A stretch of 64,000 nucleotides of DNA, from NCBI RefSeq assembly GCF_018732085.1, contig NZ_CP076103.1, forward strand, positions 1,550,001 to 1,614,000. Direction: 5' to 3'. The notes under the pieces were generated by a model. The model did no database searches, was not told the DNA's origin, and saw only the letters and a list, made by a program, of their open reading frames with translations. Below are positions 1 to 8,386 of the stretch, piece after piece. The position numbers and the translations under genes are program-made. Source of the stretch: Lysobacter capsici (GTDB lineage Bacteria; Pseudomonadota; Gammaproteobacteria; Xanthomonadales; Xanthomonadaceae). Each line of letters opens with the position of its first letter. The stretch's first letter is position 1.

Positions 1-908
1 AGCCGCACCACGCGCTTGCCGGCGCGGGCGTGTTCGAGCATCAGTTCGTGAATGCGATCCTGGGTGGTGTGATGATTGCCGGCCTGCTTGCCGACTTCGA
101 TCAGCTCGGCGTCGCGGCGCGCGAGCCGCAGCACGTCGGCGCTGACTAACCGATCATGCAGGATTACGTCCGCTTCGTTGAGCACGCGCAAACCGCGCAA
201 GGTCATCAAGCCCGCATCGCCCGGTCCCGCGCCGACCAGCGCGACCGTGCCGGACTGCGGCGCGTCGGGCTTGTCGTCGATCAAGGCCACGCCGAACGCG
301 CGCTGCGCTTCGTCGATGCGGCCTTCGCGCAACAGCGACGGAATCGGGCCGGACAGCACGCGGTCGAAGAAACGACGGCGCAGTCCCATGTCGGGGTAGT
401 GCTTGCGGATGCGCGCGCGTTCGCGGGTCAGCAGGCTCGCGAGCGCGCCGAGCGATTCGTCGAATTGGGTTTCCAGGGTTTCGCGCAGATGGCGCGCGAG
501 CATCGGCGCGCCGCCGCCGCTGGAGATCGCGATCTGCACCGGGCCGCGTTCGACCCGCGCCGGGACGTGGAAGCTGGAGGCGTCGACATCGTCGACCACG
601 TTGACCCAGACCCGCTGCGCTAAACCTGCGTCGGCGACGGCGCGGTTGACCGCGGCATCGTCGGTCGCGGCGATCGCGAGCCAGGCGCCGTCGAGCCATT
701 CGGGCACGAACGGGCCGGCGAGGTGTTCGATCCGGCCTTGTCCGGCCCAGGCCGCGAGCGTGGCCGACAGTTCCGGCGCTCCAACCCGCACCCGCGCCCC
801 GGCGTCCAGCAGCGCCGCGGCCTTGCGCTGCGCCACCGCGCCACCGCCGACCACCAGCACGAGACGCTCGCGCAGATCGGCAAACAGCGGGAACAGGAGG
901 CTGGTCAT
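1..908 (-). CDS. cysG: Siroheme synthase CysG (3' part beyond window)
   Basis: This gene runs off the left edge; 302 codons from an ATG at 908 are visible. The N-terminus (MTSLLFPLFADLRERLVLVV, then GGGAVAQRKAAALLDAGA) is the NAD-binding fold of precorrin-2 dehydrogenase/sirohydrochlorin ferrochelatase. SSGGGAPMLARHLRETLE is the conserved CysG segment. From about residue 215, VALVGAGPGDAGLMTLRG opens the uroporphyrinogen-III C-methyltransferase domain. The family makes siroheme, the cofactor needed by the CysI encoded nearby. It is divergent from the CysB-like regulator, so the two probably share a control region. Only the C-terminal methyltransferase half is missing, which is a window effect. 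Confidence 0.95.
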   Translation of the reverse strand, partial: MTSLLFPLFADLRERLVLVVGGGAVAQRKAAALLDAGARVRVGAPELSATLAAWAGQGRIEHLAGPFVPEWLDGAWLAIAATDDAAVNRAVADAGLAQRVWVNVVDDVDASSFHVPARVERGPVQIAISSGGGAPMLARHLRETLETQFDESLGALASLLTRERARIRKHYPDMGLRRRFFDRVLSGPIPSLLREGRIDEAQRAFGVALIDDKPDAPQSGTVALVGAGPGDAGLMTLRGLRVLNEADVILHDRLVSADVLRLARRDAELIEVGKQAGNHHTTQDRIHELMLEHARAGKRVVR

Positions 909-1243
909 GGCGGCGGGGCGTTGATCCGGGGACGATGGAACGACCCTAAGGCCGCCGCCGGGCGACCGGAAATGACGCCGCCGCCTTTGCTCATGCCGTC
1001 ACGTAATGAGTCGCAGCGTTGCGGTGCGGATACTGGACAAAGCCACCATACGCCGGCTAGCCTATAAATCCTTTTATCCGAATAGAGCGATAGATACGTG
1101 GACGCGACCCGTCAGCGAATGTCCCGCGCACCGGCTTCGGCCCCGGTCGTCCGGAAACGGAACGACGCGGGTTGTTGTCGCCCGTGCCGACAGCGCGCTG
1201 CCCATCGCCTCCATCGCGGTCCTCTTTTACGGATAGTTTCGCC
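909..1243. promoter_or_regulatory. Divergent cysG / cysB-like control region
   Basis: This 335-bp gap between divergent genes is GC-rich except for an AT-rich stretch around 1060-1095. That stretch contains the inverted repeat ATAAA-TCCT-TTTAT at 1064-1077, a plausible promoter and LysR-type operator. No confident -35/-10 pair was assigned. The call as a control region rests on position and AT content only. Confidence 0.4.
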
Positions 1244-2227
1244 ATGACCCTGACTCAACTGCGTTACCTGGTCGCCATCGCCGATTCCGGCCTCAACATC
1301 ACCCTGGCCGCCGAGCGCGTCCACGCCACCCAGCCCGGTCTGTCCAAGCAGCTCAAGCAGCTCGAGGACGAACTGGGCTTCTTGTTGTTCGTGCGCAAGG
1401 GCCGCAGCCTGGAAGCGATCGCGCCGGCCGGCGAGCGCGTGCTCGAACACGCGCGCCGCATTCTCGAAGAAGCCGGCAACATCCGCGCCTACGCCGCCAA
1501 CGAACGCGGCCAGCACGCCGGCCGCCTGGTGCTGTCGACCACGCATACGCAAGCGCGTTATGTGCTGCCGCCGATCATCGCCCAGGTCAAGCGCGACTTC
1601 CCGCAGGTCAGCGTGCATCTGCAGGCCGCGGCCGACGGCGAAGTGCTGTCGCATCTGTCGCACGGCAACGCCGATCTGGCGGTGATCAGCACCGCCGGCG
1701 CCGCGCCTGAAGGCGGGCTGGCGGTGCCGTTGTTCCGCTGGCGCCGGGTGGTGCTGGTGCCGCGCACGCATGCGCTGGCCAAGCTCGATCGCGCGCCGAC
1801 CCTGGCCGATCTCGCGTCGCAACCGTTGATCAGTTACGAATCCTCGACCCGGCCGGAATCCTCGTTGCGCCGCGCCTTCGCCGCCGGCGGGCACGAGCCG
1901 CAGCTGGCGATGACCGCGCGCGACGCGGACCTGATCAAGACCTATGTGCGCGCCGGATTGGGCGTGGGCGTGCTGGCCGAGATGGCGGTGACTTCGCGCG
2001 ACGAAGATCTCAAGGCGTTGGTCGCGCCTGACGCGTTTCCCGAGTGCATCACCTGGGCGGTGATCCCGCGCGCGCGCGTGCTGCGCGACTACGCGCTGGA
2101 ACTGTTGCACGGGCTGGCGCCGCAGATCGACCGGCGCGATCTGCGCCGGGTGCTGGAAGGCAATCTGGAGCCGCAATGGCCGACGGCGCCGACCTGGGTT
2201 GAGTTGACGCAGCCGATCAGTTCCTGA
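1244..2227 (+). CDS. cysB: CysB-family LysR-type transcriptional regulator
   Basis: The product is 327 aa, about the length of E. coli CysB (324). The N-terminal helix-turn-helix begins MTLTQLRYLVAIADSGLNIT and includes ATQPGLSKQLKQLEDELG. The effector domain carries the CysB/Cbl signature TTHTQARYVLP and later DADLIKTYVRAGLGVGVLAE. The reading frame extends 24 codons upstream, but family alignment starts at the ATG at 1244. CysB proteins activate sulfur-assimilation genes and respond to O-acetylserine and related ligands. Its place between cysG and the cysHIJ operon fits control of this locus. The exact ligand is not readable from sequence. Confidence 0.92.
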   Translation: MTLTQLRYLVAIADSGLNITLAAERVHATQPGLSKQLKQLEDELGFLLFVRKGRSLEAIAPAGERVLEHARRILEEAGNIRAYAANERGQHAGRLVLSTTHTQARYVLPPIIAQVKRDFPQVSVHLQAAADGEVLSHLSHGNADLAVISTAGAAPEGGLAVPLFRWRRVVLVPRTHALAKLDRAPTLADLASQPLISYESSTRPESSLRRAFAAGGHEPQLAMTARDADLIKTYVRAGLGVGVLAEMAVTSRDEDLKALVAPDAFPECITWAVIPRARVLRDYALELLHGLAPQIDRRDLRRVLEGNLEPQWPTAPTWVELTQPISS

Positions 2228-2483
2228 TCGCGCTTACTGCCATGGCCACTGCTGTTCGCTTTCGCTCCCTCTCCCGCTTGCGGGAGAGGGCTGGGGAGAG
2301 GGCGAGCGAATCCACGGCCGCTGTTTTTGTCTCAGGGTCTTGAGTCGAATCTGCGACAAGCCTTCACGACAATCGGATTGGCCGCGCGCCCTCATCCGGC
2401 CCTTCGGGCCACTTTCTCAGCCCTGCACTTCCTTCGGTCGCCGCTGCGCGGGAGAAGGGCTCGTCATTCGCGTTGCGAAATCT
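2228..2483. repeat. Dispersed hairpin repeats between convergent cysB and cysH
   Basis: The gap between convergent genes holds two members of a repeat family. One, near 2266-2310, is the hairpin CCCTCTCCCGC..GCGGGAGAGGG followed by CTGGGGAGAGGG. The other, near 2389-2462, has CCCTCATCCGG, CCCTTCGGGCC and CGCGGGAGAAGGG. Related copies occur near 32.45-32.58 kb and 40.91-41.05 kb. They may help end transcription from both sides, but no T-tract supports a classical terminator. Confidence 0.7.
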
Positions 2484-3236
2484 TCAAGCCGCCTTGTTCT
2501 CAGCAGCCGGCTCGCTATCGAAATGCAACCCGCACTCGCGCTTGAGCCCGAAGAACCGCGTGTCCTCCTCGCGCATGCCCGGTTCCAGACGACGCGTGGT
2601 GTGGATGTCGCCGATCGACACATAACCGTCGTGCCACAACGGGTGATACGGCAGATCGTGCGCCTGCAGGTATTGCCAGACCTCGCGATCGCTCCAGTCG
2701 GCCAGCGGATGCAGTTTCCAGCGGCCGTCCTTGATCTGCAGGAAATCCAGGTTGGCGCGGCTGCCCGACTGGCTGCGGCGCAGCCCGGCGATCCAGGTGC
2801 GCACGCCCAGTTCGTTCAAGGCGCGCTGCATCGGCTCGACCTTGCGCATGCGGTTGTAGCGTTCGATGCCTTCCAGCCCCTGTTCCCACAGGCGGCCGAA
2901 CTTCGCTTCCATCCAGGCCACGCCGATCTGCGGGCGATACACCTTGAGGTTGAGCTTGAGCCGGTCGCCGAGTTCGTCGATGAAGCGGTAGGTTTCTGGA
3001 AACAGATAGCCGGTATCGACCACGATCACCGGGATTTGCGGCGCCTGCACCGTGACCATGTGCAGCGACACCGCCGACTGCGCGCCGAAACTCGACGACA
3101 GCGCGTGCTCGCCGGCGGTGTTTTCCAGCGCCCAGGCGACGCGCTGTTCGGCCGACTGCGTGCCCAGCCAGGCGTTGAGTTCGGCCAGCGCGCGCGGCGA
3201 TTCGGCGGCGGTGACGGGATCGGTGGGAGCGCTCAT
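2484..3236 (-). CDS. cysH: Phosphoadenylylsulfate (PAPS) reductase
   Basis: The product is 250 aa and reduces activated sulfate to sulfite using thioredoxin. Family features are SSSFGAQSAVSLHM (PP-loop-like nucleotide-binding segment), VVDTGYLFPETYRF, TWIAGLRRSQSGSRANL and the C-terminal catalytic motif KRECGLH. The extra Cys pairs of Fe-S APS reductases are absent, so PAPS is the likely substrate. This agrees with the APS kinase domain in CysNC. The ATG at 3236 overlaps the cysI stop codon as ATGA, indicating translational coupling. An upstream in-frame extension of 100 codons lies inside cysI and was rejected. Confidence 0.95.
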   Translation of the reverse strand: MSAPTDPVTAAESPRALAELNAWLGTQSAEQRVAWALENTAGEHALSSSFGAQSAVSLHMVTVQAPQIPVIVVDTGYLFPETYRFIDELGDRLKLNLKVYRPQIGVAWMEAKFGRLWEQGLEGIERYNRMRKVEPMQRALNELGVRTWIAGLRRSQSGSRANLDFLQIKDGRWKLHPLADWSDREVWQYLQAHDLPYHPLWHDGYVSIGDIHTTRRLEPGMREEDTRFFGLKRECGLHFDSEPAAENKAA

Positions 3237-4987
3237 GCGTGGGCCTCGGTGACCAGGACCACCGGAATGCCGGTGGGAGTGGGATAGGGGACGGATACGA
3301 CGTCGCGGCGGACCAGGTAATCGCCGAAACCTTCCTCGCCGTCGCGGTCGCTGGCGTAGCCGGCGAACAGCGGATCGAGCGCGGCGAGGATCTCGGGTTC
3401 GGCGATGTTTTCGCGGTACAGCGTGTTCAAGCGCTGGCCGCGATGGTCGGCGCCGAGCATCAGGTTGTAGCGGCCCGGCGCCTTGCCGACCAGGGCGATC
3501 TCGCCCAGGTACGGACGCGAGCAGCCGTTCGGGCAACCGCTGATGCGCAGGTTGATCGAGGCATCGGCGATCGCGTGCTTGGCCAGCAGCTTTTCGACTT
3601 CGCCGACGAAATCGGGCAGGTAGCGTTCGGCTTCGGCCATGGCCAGGCCGCAGGTTGGCAGGGCGACGCAGGCCAGCGCATTGAGCCGCACCGCGCTGGC
3701 CCGCACATGCCCGTCGAGGCCATGCTGCGCGACCAATGCATCGACCTGCGCACGCAGCGCCGCTGGCACGCCGGCGATGACCAGGTTCTGGTTCGGCGTC
3801 ATGCGGAATTCGGCGTCATCGTGGCCGTCGAGCAACTGCGCGATTTCGCGCAGGCCGCTCAGGTGCGTGACCGCTTCGCCCAGGCCATCGAGCGCGCCGT
3901 CGACGATGCGGCCGGCCGGGATACGCAGGGTCAGATGGGCGACATCGTCAAGGCCCGCATCGCCGTCGCTGTCGACCCAACCGAAACGATCGCCGTTATG
4001 GCGGAAGGCGAACGGCCGCGCCGGACGGAGAGGGAAACCGGCGCGGCGTTCGACTTCCGCCTTGAACCACTCCAGGCCGCGATCGTCGATGGTGTACTTC
4101 AGGCGCGCGCGCTTGCGCACCGCGCGATTGCCGAAATCGCGCTGCGCCGTCACCACCGCCACGCCGATGTCGATCACTTGATCGGGGGTCACGAAGCCGA
4201 TCACATCGGCGACCCGCGGATAGGTCTCCGCATCGCCGTGGGTCGCGCCCATGCCGCCGCCGATGGTGACGTTGTAGCCCAGCAGCTCGCCGTCTTCGAT
4301 GATCGCGATATAGCCCAGGTCCTGGGCGAACACGTCGACATCGTTGTACGGCGGAATCGCGAAACCGATCTTGAACTTGCGCGGCAGGTAGGCGTTGCCG
4401 TAGATCGGCTCGTCCTCGCTGCCACTGCCGTCGACTCTTTCTTCGTCGAGCCAGATCTCGTAATAGGCGCGGGTGTTCGGCAGCAGATGCTCCGACAGTG
4501 CCGCGGCCTGGGCGAACACCTGCGCGTGCGAAGCCGACACCTGCGGATTGGCGGCGACCGCGACGTTGCGGTTGACGTCGCCGCAGGCGGCAAGCGTGTC
4601 GATCAGCGCGGCGTTGATCGCCTGCATGGTCGACTTGAGCTCGGTCTTGATCACGCCGTGGAACTGGAACGCCTGGCGGGTGGTGATGCGCAGGCCGCGT
4701 TCGGCATAGGTCGTCGCGATCGCGTCGAGCTTGAGCCACTGGCGCGGCGACACCACGCCGCCCGGCGTGCGGGTGCGGATCATGAAGCTGTAGGCCGGTT
4801 CCAGCAGCGCCTGGCGGCGTTCTTCGCGGACGTCGCGATCGTCCTGCTGGTAGCTGCCGTGGTATTTGATCAGGGTCTGATCGTCGTCGTTGAGCGCGCC
4901 GGTGACCTGATTGGCCAGGCTCTCCAGCAGCGTGCCGCGCAGGCGCGCGCTGTTGTGCTTGATGTCCTCGACCGAGTGCGCGCTCAT
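3233..4987 (-). CDS. cysI: Sulfite reductase hemoprotein subunit (beta)
   Basis: The 584-aa protein is the siroheme/[4Fe-4S] subunit that reduces sulfite to sulfide with electrons from CysJ. Conserved stretches include LRITTRQAFQFHGV (substrate/siroheme arginines), GGGMGATHG, and the cluster-binding cysteines in ALPTCGLAMAEAER and RISGCPNGCSRP near the C-terminal third. Length matches the family (about 570). It overlaps the small upstream gene and downstream cysH by 4 nt each, so it is the centre of a tightly coupled cysJ-orf-cysI-cysH operon. Confidence 0.96.
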   Translation of the reverse strand: MSAHSVEDIKHNSARLRGTLLESLANQVTGALNDDDQTLIKYHGSYQQDDRDVREERRQALLEPAYSFMIRTRTPGGVVSPRQWLKLDAIATTYAERGLRITTRQAFQFHGVIKTELKSTMQAINAALIDTLAACGDVNRNVAVAANPQVSASHAQVFAQAAALSEHLLPNTRAYYEIWLDEERVDGSGSEDEPIYGNAYLPRKFKIGFAIPPYNDVDVFAQDLGYIAIIEDGELLGYNVTIGGGMGATHGDAETYPRVADVIGFVTPDQVIDIGVAVVTAQRDFGNRAVRKRARLKYTIDDRGLEWFKAEVERRAGFPLRPARPFAFRHNGDRFGWVDSDGDAGLDDVAHLTLRIPAGRIVDGALDGLGEAVTHLSGLREIAQLLDGHDDAEFRMTPNQNLVIAGVPAALRAQVDALVAQHGLDGHVRASAVRLNALACVALPTCGLAMAEAERYLPDFVGEVEKLLAKHAIADASINLRISGCPNGCSRPYLGEIALVGKAPGRYNLMLGADHRGQRLNTLYRENIAEPEILAALDPLFAGYASDRDGEEGFGDYLVRRDVVSVPYPTPTGIPVVLVTEAHA

Positions 4988-5253
4988 GCGCGCGCTCCGC
5001 GCGGCGAGCGATGCGGCGCGAACGGATGCAGCCCGAACAGAACGCGGCCCGCCGACGAGGCCGCGCTCTTGTCGGTGCGTGCGCTCGGGGCAGTGTCGTT
5101 TCCGCGTTCCATCCGGACTGCCGGGGCAACTGGCGTTCCGTCGCGATCAGTAGACACGAACATGCAGGTGGCGACTTGCGACGCGCGGCCCGATTCGATG
5201 AAGTGCCGCTCGTTGATGTGTCGTTGCGAAGGGCGATGGCCTTGCGCGTGCAT
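4984..5253 (-). CDS. Small unknown protein encoded between cysJ and cysI
   Basis: The 89-aa frame starts with an ATG that shares one base with the cysJ stop (TGATG) and ends with a TGA overlapping the cysI ATG by 4 nt, so it tiles the gap exactly. The protein starts MHAQGHRPSQRHINERHFIE and is rich in His, Arg, Ala and Ser; it has two Met residues, one Cys at about position 30, and no signal peptide or membrane segment. I recognise no domain. About 74% of its codons end in G or C, less than in its neighbours, which argues for caution. Either it is a coupled accessory gene of sulfite reductase or an open frame that keeps ribosomes moving between cysJ and cysI. Confidence 0.5.
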   Translation of the reverse strand: MHAQGHRPSQRHINERHFIESGRASQVATCMFVSTDRDGTPVAPAVRMERGNDTAPSARTDKSAASSAGRVLFGLHPFAPHRSPRGARA

Positions 5254-7100
5254 CAGTAAACGTCCCGGGCGTAGCGGCCCTGTTGCTGCAATTCGTTCAG
5301 ATACTCTTCGGCGGCTTCGGGGCTCTTGCCGCCGTGTTCGGCGATCACCGCCAGCAACGCGGCATGCACGTCCTTGGCCATGCGGGTGGCGTCGCCGCAC
5401 ACGTACAGGTGCGCGCCGCCTTGCAGCCAGTCGTACAGGTCGCGGCCGTGTTCGCGCAGGCGATGCTGGACGTAGATCTTCTGCGCCTGGTCGCGCGAGA
5501 ACGCCAGGTCCAGGCGATGCAACTGGCCGGCCTTCAACGCCGCCTGCCATTCCACTTGATAGAGGAAATCGCTGCGGAAATGCGGGTTGCCGAACAGCAG
5601 CCAGTTGCGGCCGGCGGCGCCGTCGGCGGCGCGGTCCTGGACGAAACCGCGGAACGGCGCGACGCCGGTGCCCGGGCCGATCATGACGATGTCGCGGCTG
5701 GGATCGCTCGGCAGGCGGAAGCGGTCGTTGTGTTCGATGAACACCGGCAGGCGCTCGCCTTCTTCGGCGGTGGCGAGCAGATGCGAGGCCGCGCCCCAGC
5801 GCAGGCCGGCATCGGTCGCGTACTCCAGATGGGCGACGGTGAGGTGGGCTTCATCGCCGACGGTTTTCTGGCTGGAGGCGATCGAATACAGCCGCGGGGT
5901 CAGTGGGCGCAACGCGGCGACCAGTTCCTCACCCGACCAATCGCCATCGAAGCGTTGCAGCAGGTCGATGACCTGGGTGCGCGACAACAGCTCGGCCAGT
6001 TGCACGTTCTGATCGGGCGCCAGCAGGCGGTTGAGTTCCTCGCTGCGCGCATGCGCGGCATGGCTGGCGACGAACGGCCGCGCCAGCTTGGTCAGTTCGC
6101 GCTTCTCGCTGAGCCATTGGCGCAGCGGCAGGGTCTGGCCGCCGTGGCCGACGCTGGCATCGCCGTCGAGTTCCAATGTGTCGAGCACCGCCTGCACCAG
6201 CGCGGGCGGATTGCGCGGCCACAGGCCGAGCGCGTCGCCGGGCTGGTAATGCAGGCCGGAGCCTTCCAGCGACAGTTCGATATGGCGGATGTCCTTGTCG
6301 AAGCCGACCGCGCCGGCGGCGCTGGAGCCGCGCGCGATCAGGCGGCGGTTGGCGATCAGTTCGGCCGCGAACGGCGCGTCGCGGTGGAAGGCCGGCGCGG
6401 CTTGCAGCGGGCGCAGCGGGGTGACCGTGGCCAGATGCGCGGTGGTCGGCTTGAGCGCGTCGCGGGCGTGGCCCAGCGCCTGCTGCAGCCACGGCGTGGA
6501 CACGGTTTCGAAATCCAGGTCGGCTTCGCCGCGCGCGAACAAGCGGGTCGCGCCCAGTTCGGCCAGGCGGGTGTCGAGCCGCGCGCCGATCGCGCAGAAC
6601 TGCGGATAGCTCGAATCGCCCAGGCCGAGCACGGCGAAGCTCAAGCCCTTGAGTTCGGGCGCGCGCTTGCCGGCGATGAACTCGACCAGGCCGCGCGCGT
6701 CGTCCGGCGGATCGCCGTCGCCCTGGGTGCTGATGACGACATAAAGCAGCCGCTCGGTCTTGAGTTCGCGGGTCGGGTAGGCGTCGGCGCGGACCAGCCG
6801 CACCGACAGGCCGGCCGCCTCGGCCTGCCCGGCGAGCTGTTCGGCCAGGCGCTTGGCGTTGCCGGTCTGGCTGCCGTAGACGATGCTCAGGCGCTCGCCG
6901 GTCTTGCTCTCGACGATGGGGGTGGCAGCGGGCGCCAGGGCCGCGCCGGAGCGGGCGAGCCCGGCGGCATAGCCCGACAACCACCACAGACTGTTGTTGT
7001 CGAGGCCGTCGGTCAGGCGGGCGAGCGAGTCGAGCCGGTCCGCGGGCAGCGGGCTGGCGAGCAGAGCGGGGGCGGCGAGCGGGGTGGCGGCGGCGGGCAC
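5253..7100 (-). CDS. cysJ: Sulfite reductase flavoprotein subunit (alpha)
   Basis: The 615-aa protein passes electrons from NADPH through FAD and FMN to CysI. The order is a short Ala/Pro-rich N-terminus, a flavodoxin domain from about residue 70 (IVYGSQTGNAKRLAEQL, STQGDGDPPDDA, LGLGDSSYPQFC), an FAD-binding segment (RLYSIASS) and an NADPH-binding segment (IGPGTGVAPFRGFVQDR), ending GRYARDVY as usual for this family. The start is GTG at 7100; no ATG lies before the flavodoxin core. It is first in the cysJ-orf-cysI-cysH operon and divergent from cysD. A second reductase of this kind lies at 24.3-25.95 kb but has a different context. Confidence 0.95.
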   Translation of the reverse strand: MPAAATPLAAPALLASPLPADRLDSLARLTDGLDNNSLWWLSGYAAGLARSGAALAPAATPIVESKTGERLSIVYGSQTGNAKRLAEQLAGQAEAAGLSVRLVRADAYPTRELKTERLLYVVISTQGDGDPPDDARGLVEFIAGKRAPELKGLSFAVLGLGDSSYPQFCAIGARLDTRLAELGATRLFARGEADLDFETVSTPWLQQALGHARDALKPTTAHLATVTPLRPLQAAPAFHRDAPFAAELIANRRLIARGSSAAGAVGFDKDIRHIELSLEGSGLHYQPGDALGLWPRNPPALVQAVLDTLELDGDASVGHGGQTLPLRQWLSEKRELTKLARPFVASHAAHARSEELNRLLAPDQNVQLAELLSRTQVIDLLQRFDGDWSGEELVAALRPLTPRLYSIASSQKTVGDEAHLTVAHLEYATDAGLRWGAASHLLATAEEGERLPVFIEHNDRFRLPSDPSRDIVMIGPGTGVAPFRGFVQDRAADGAAGRNWLLFGNPHFRSDFLYQVEWQAALKAGQLHRLDLAFSRDQAQKIYVQHRLREHGRDLYDWLQGGAHLYVCGDATRMAKDVHAALLAVIAEHGGKSPEAAEEYLNELQQQGRYARDVY

Positions 7101-7402
7101 GGCGGTCGGCGTCTGGCTTGGGAGACTGCAGGCTACGAGCCGACCGGGCCAGCGCGGAAAGGATGCTCGGTTATGCGTTCATGACCTGCGCTCATTTCTC
7201 CCCGAATCCGGGGGGATTTCTAATGGCCCCATCGAACGGCCGGTCCGGATGTGGTTCGATGGACGTCCGCGGGGCCTTCCAGGAAGGGTCCGCGGGGTGC
7301 TCCAGCCGCGTTGCAAGGACCGGGTTCACCGCTTCCGACTGGACGCCGCCGCGTCGTCCAGCCTGCCCTGGATACGCGGCCCTGCACCGAGTCCGTTGCC
7401 CG
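7101..7402. promoter_or_regulatory. Divergent cysJ / cysD control region
   Basis: This 302-bp gap separates the two halves of the sulfate pathway and must contain both promoters. A short perfect inverted repeat, CCCCGAATCCGGGG, lies at 7200-7213. No sigma-70 boxes or CysB site could be assigned with confidence. The cysD frame is open through most of this gap, but the coding signature begins only at the ATG at 7403. Confidence 0.35.
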
Positions 7403-8386
7403 ATGAGTGCGTCACCCGAACTGAGCCCGCCGTTCGACCCCGCCGCCGATGCACCGCCGCCGCCATCCGTGGGGCCGCTGTCGGCGCGGGCGTTGAGCCA
7501 CCTCGACCGGCTCGAAGCCGAGAGCATCCACATCCTGCGCGAGGTCGCCGCCGAGTTCGCCAACCCGGTGATGCTGTATTCGGTCGGCAAGGACAGCTCG
7601 GTGCTGCTGCACCTGCTGCTCAAGGCGTTCTACCCGGCGCGTCCGCCGATCCCGCTGCTGCACGTCGACACCGGCTGGAAGTTCGGCGAGATGATCGCCT
7701 TCCGCGACCAGCGCGCGCGAGAGACCGGCGTGGACCTGCGCGTCCACATCAACCCCGATGGCCTGGCCCAGGGCATCGGCCCGGTCACTCACGGCGCCGC
7801 GGTGCATACCGACGTGATGAAGACCCAGGGCCTCAAGCAGGCGCTGGACTGGAACAAATTCGATGCCGCGATCGGCGGCGCGCGCCGCGACGAGGAAAAG
7901 TCGCGGGCCAAGGAACGCATCTTTTCGTTTCGCAACCCGCAGCACCGCTGGGACCCGAAGAACCAGCGGCCGGAACTGTGGAGCCTGTACAACACCCGCA
8001 TCCACGGCGGCGAAAGCGTGCGCGTGTTCCCGATCTCGAACTGGACCGAGCTGGACGTGTGGCTGTACATCTACCGCGAGAAGATCCCGGTGCCGTCGCT
8101 GTATTTCGCCGCCGATCGTCCGGTGGTCGAACGCGAGGGCAGCCTGATCCTGGTCGACGACGAGCGCCTGCCGCTGCGCGACGGCGAGACCCCGCAAACC
8201 CGCAAGGTCCGCTTCCGCACCCTGGGCTGCTACCCGCTGACCGGCGCGATCGAATCGCAGGCCGACACGCTGGAGGCGATCATCGCCGAGATGCTGGTCG
8301 CCACCACCTCCGAACGCCAGGGGCGGGTGATCGATCACGATCCGGGTGCTTCGATGGAACGCAAGAAGCAGGAAGGGTACTTCTGA
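7403..8386 (+). CDS. cysD: Sulfate adenylyltransferase small subunit
   Basis: The 327-aa subunit of ATP sulfurylase makes APS from sulfate and ATP with CysN. The PP-loop SVGKDSSVLLHLLLKAF is near residue 50; other family markers are LHVDTGWKFGEMI, GGARRDEEKSRAKER, ENQ-type region DPKNQRPELW and the C-terminus ERKKQEGYF. It is about 25 aa longer than E. coli CysD because of a Pro/Ala-rich N-terminus; the chosen start is the ATG at 7403. Its stop overlaps the cysNC start (TGATG), so the two subunits are translationally coupled. Confidence 0.95.
   Translation: MSASPELSPPFDPAADAPPPPSVGPLSARALSHLDRLEAESIHILREVAAEFANPVMLYSVGKDSSVLLHLLLKAFYPARPPIPLLHVDTGWKFGEMIAFRDQRARETGVDLRVHINPDGLAQGIGPVTHGAAVHTDVMKTQGLKQALDWNKFDAAIGGARRDEEKSRAKERIFSFRNPQHRWDPKNQRPELWSLYNTRIHGGESVRVFPISNWTELDVWLYIYREKIPVPSLYFAADRPVVEREGSLILVDDERLPLRDGETPQTRKVRFRTLGCYPLTGAIESQADTLEAIIAEMLVATTSERQGRVIDHDPGASMERKKQEGYF

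Noticed and set aside
3239..5686. An 815-codon plus-strand frame opposite cysI and part of cysJ
   Set aside because: It is antisense to catalytic motifs of CysI and CysJ and its composition is that of a shadow frame.
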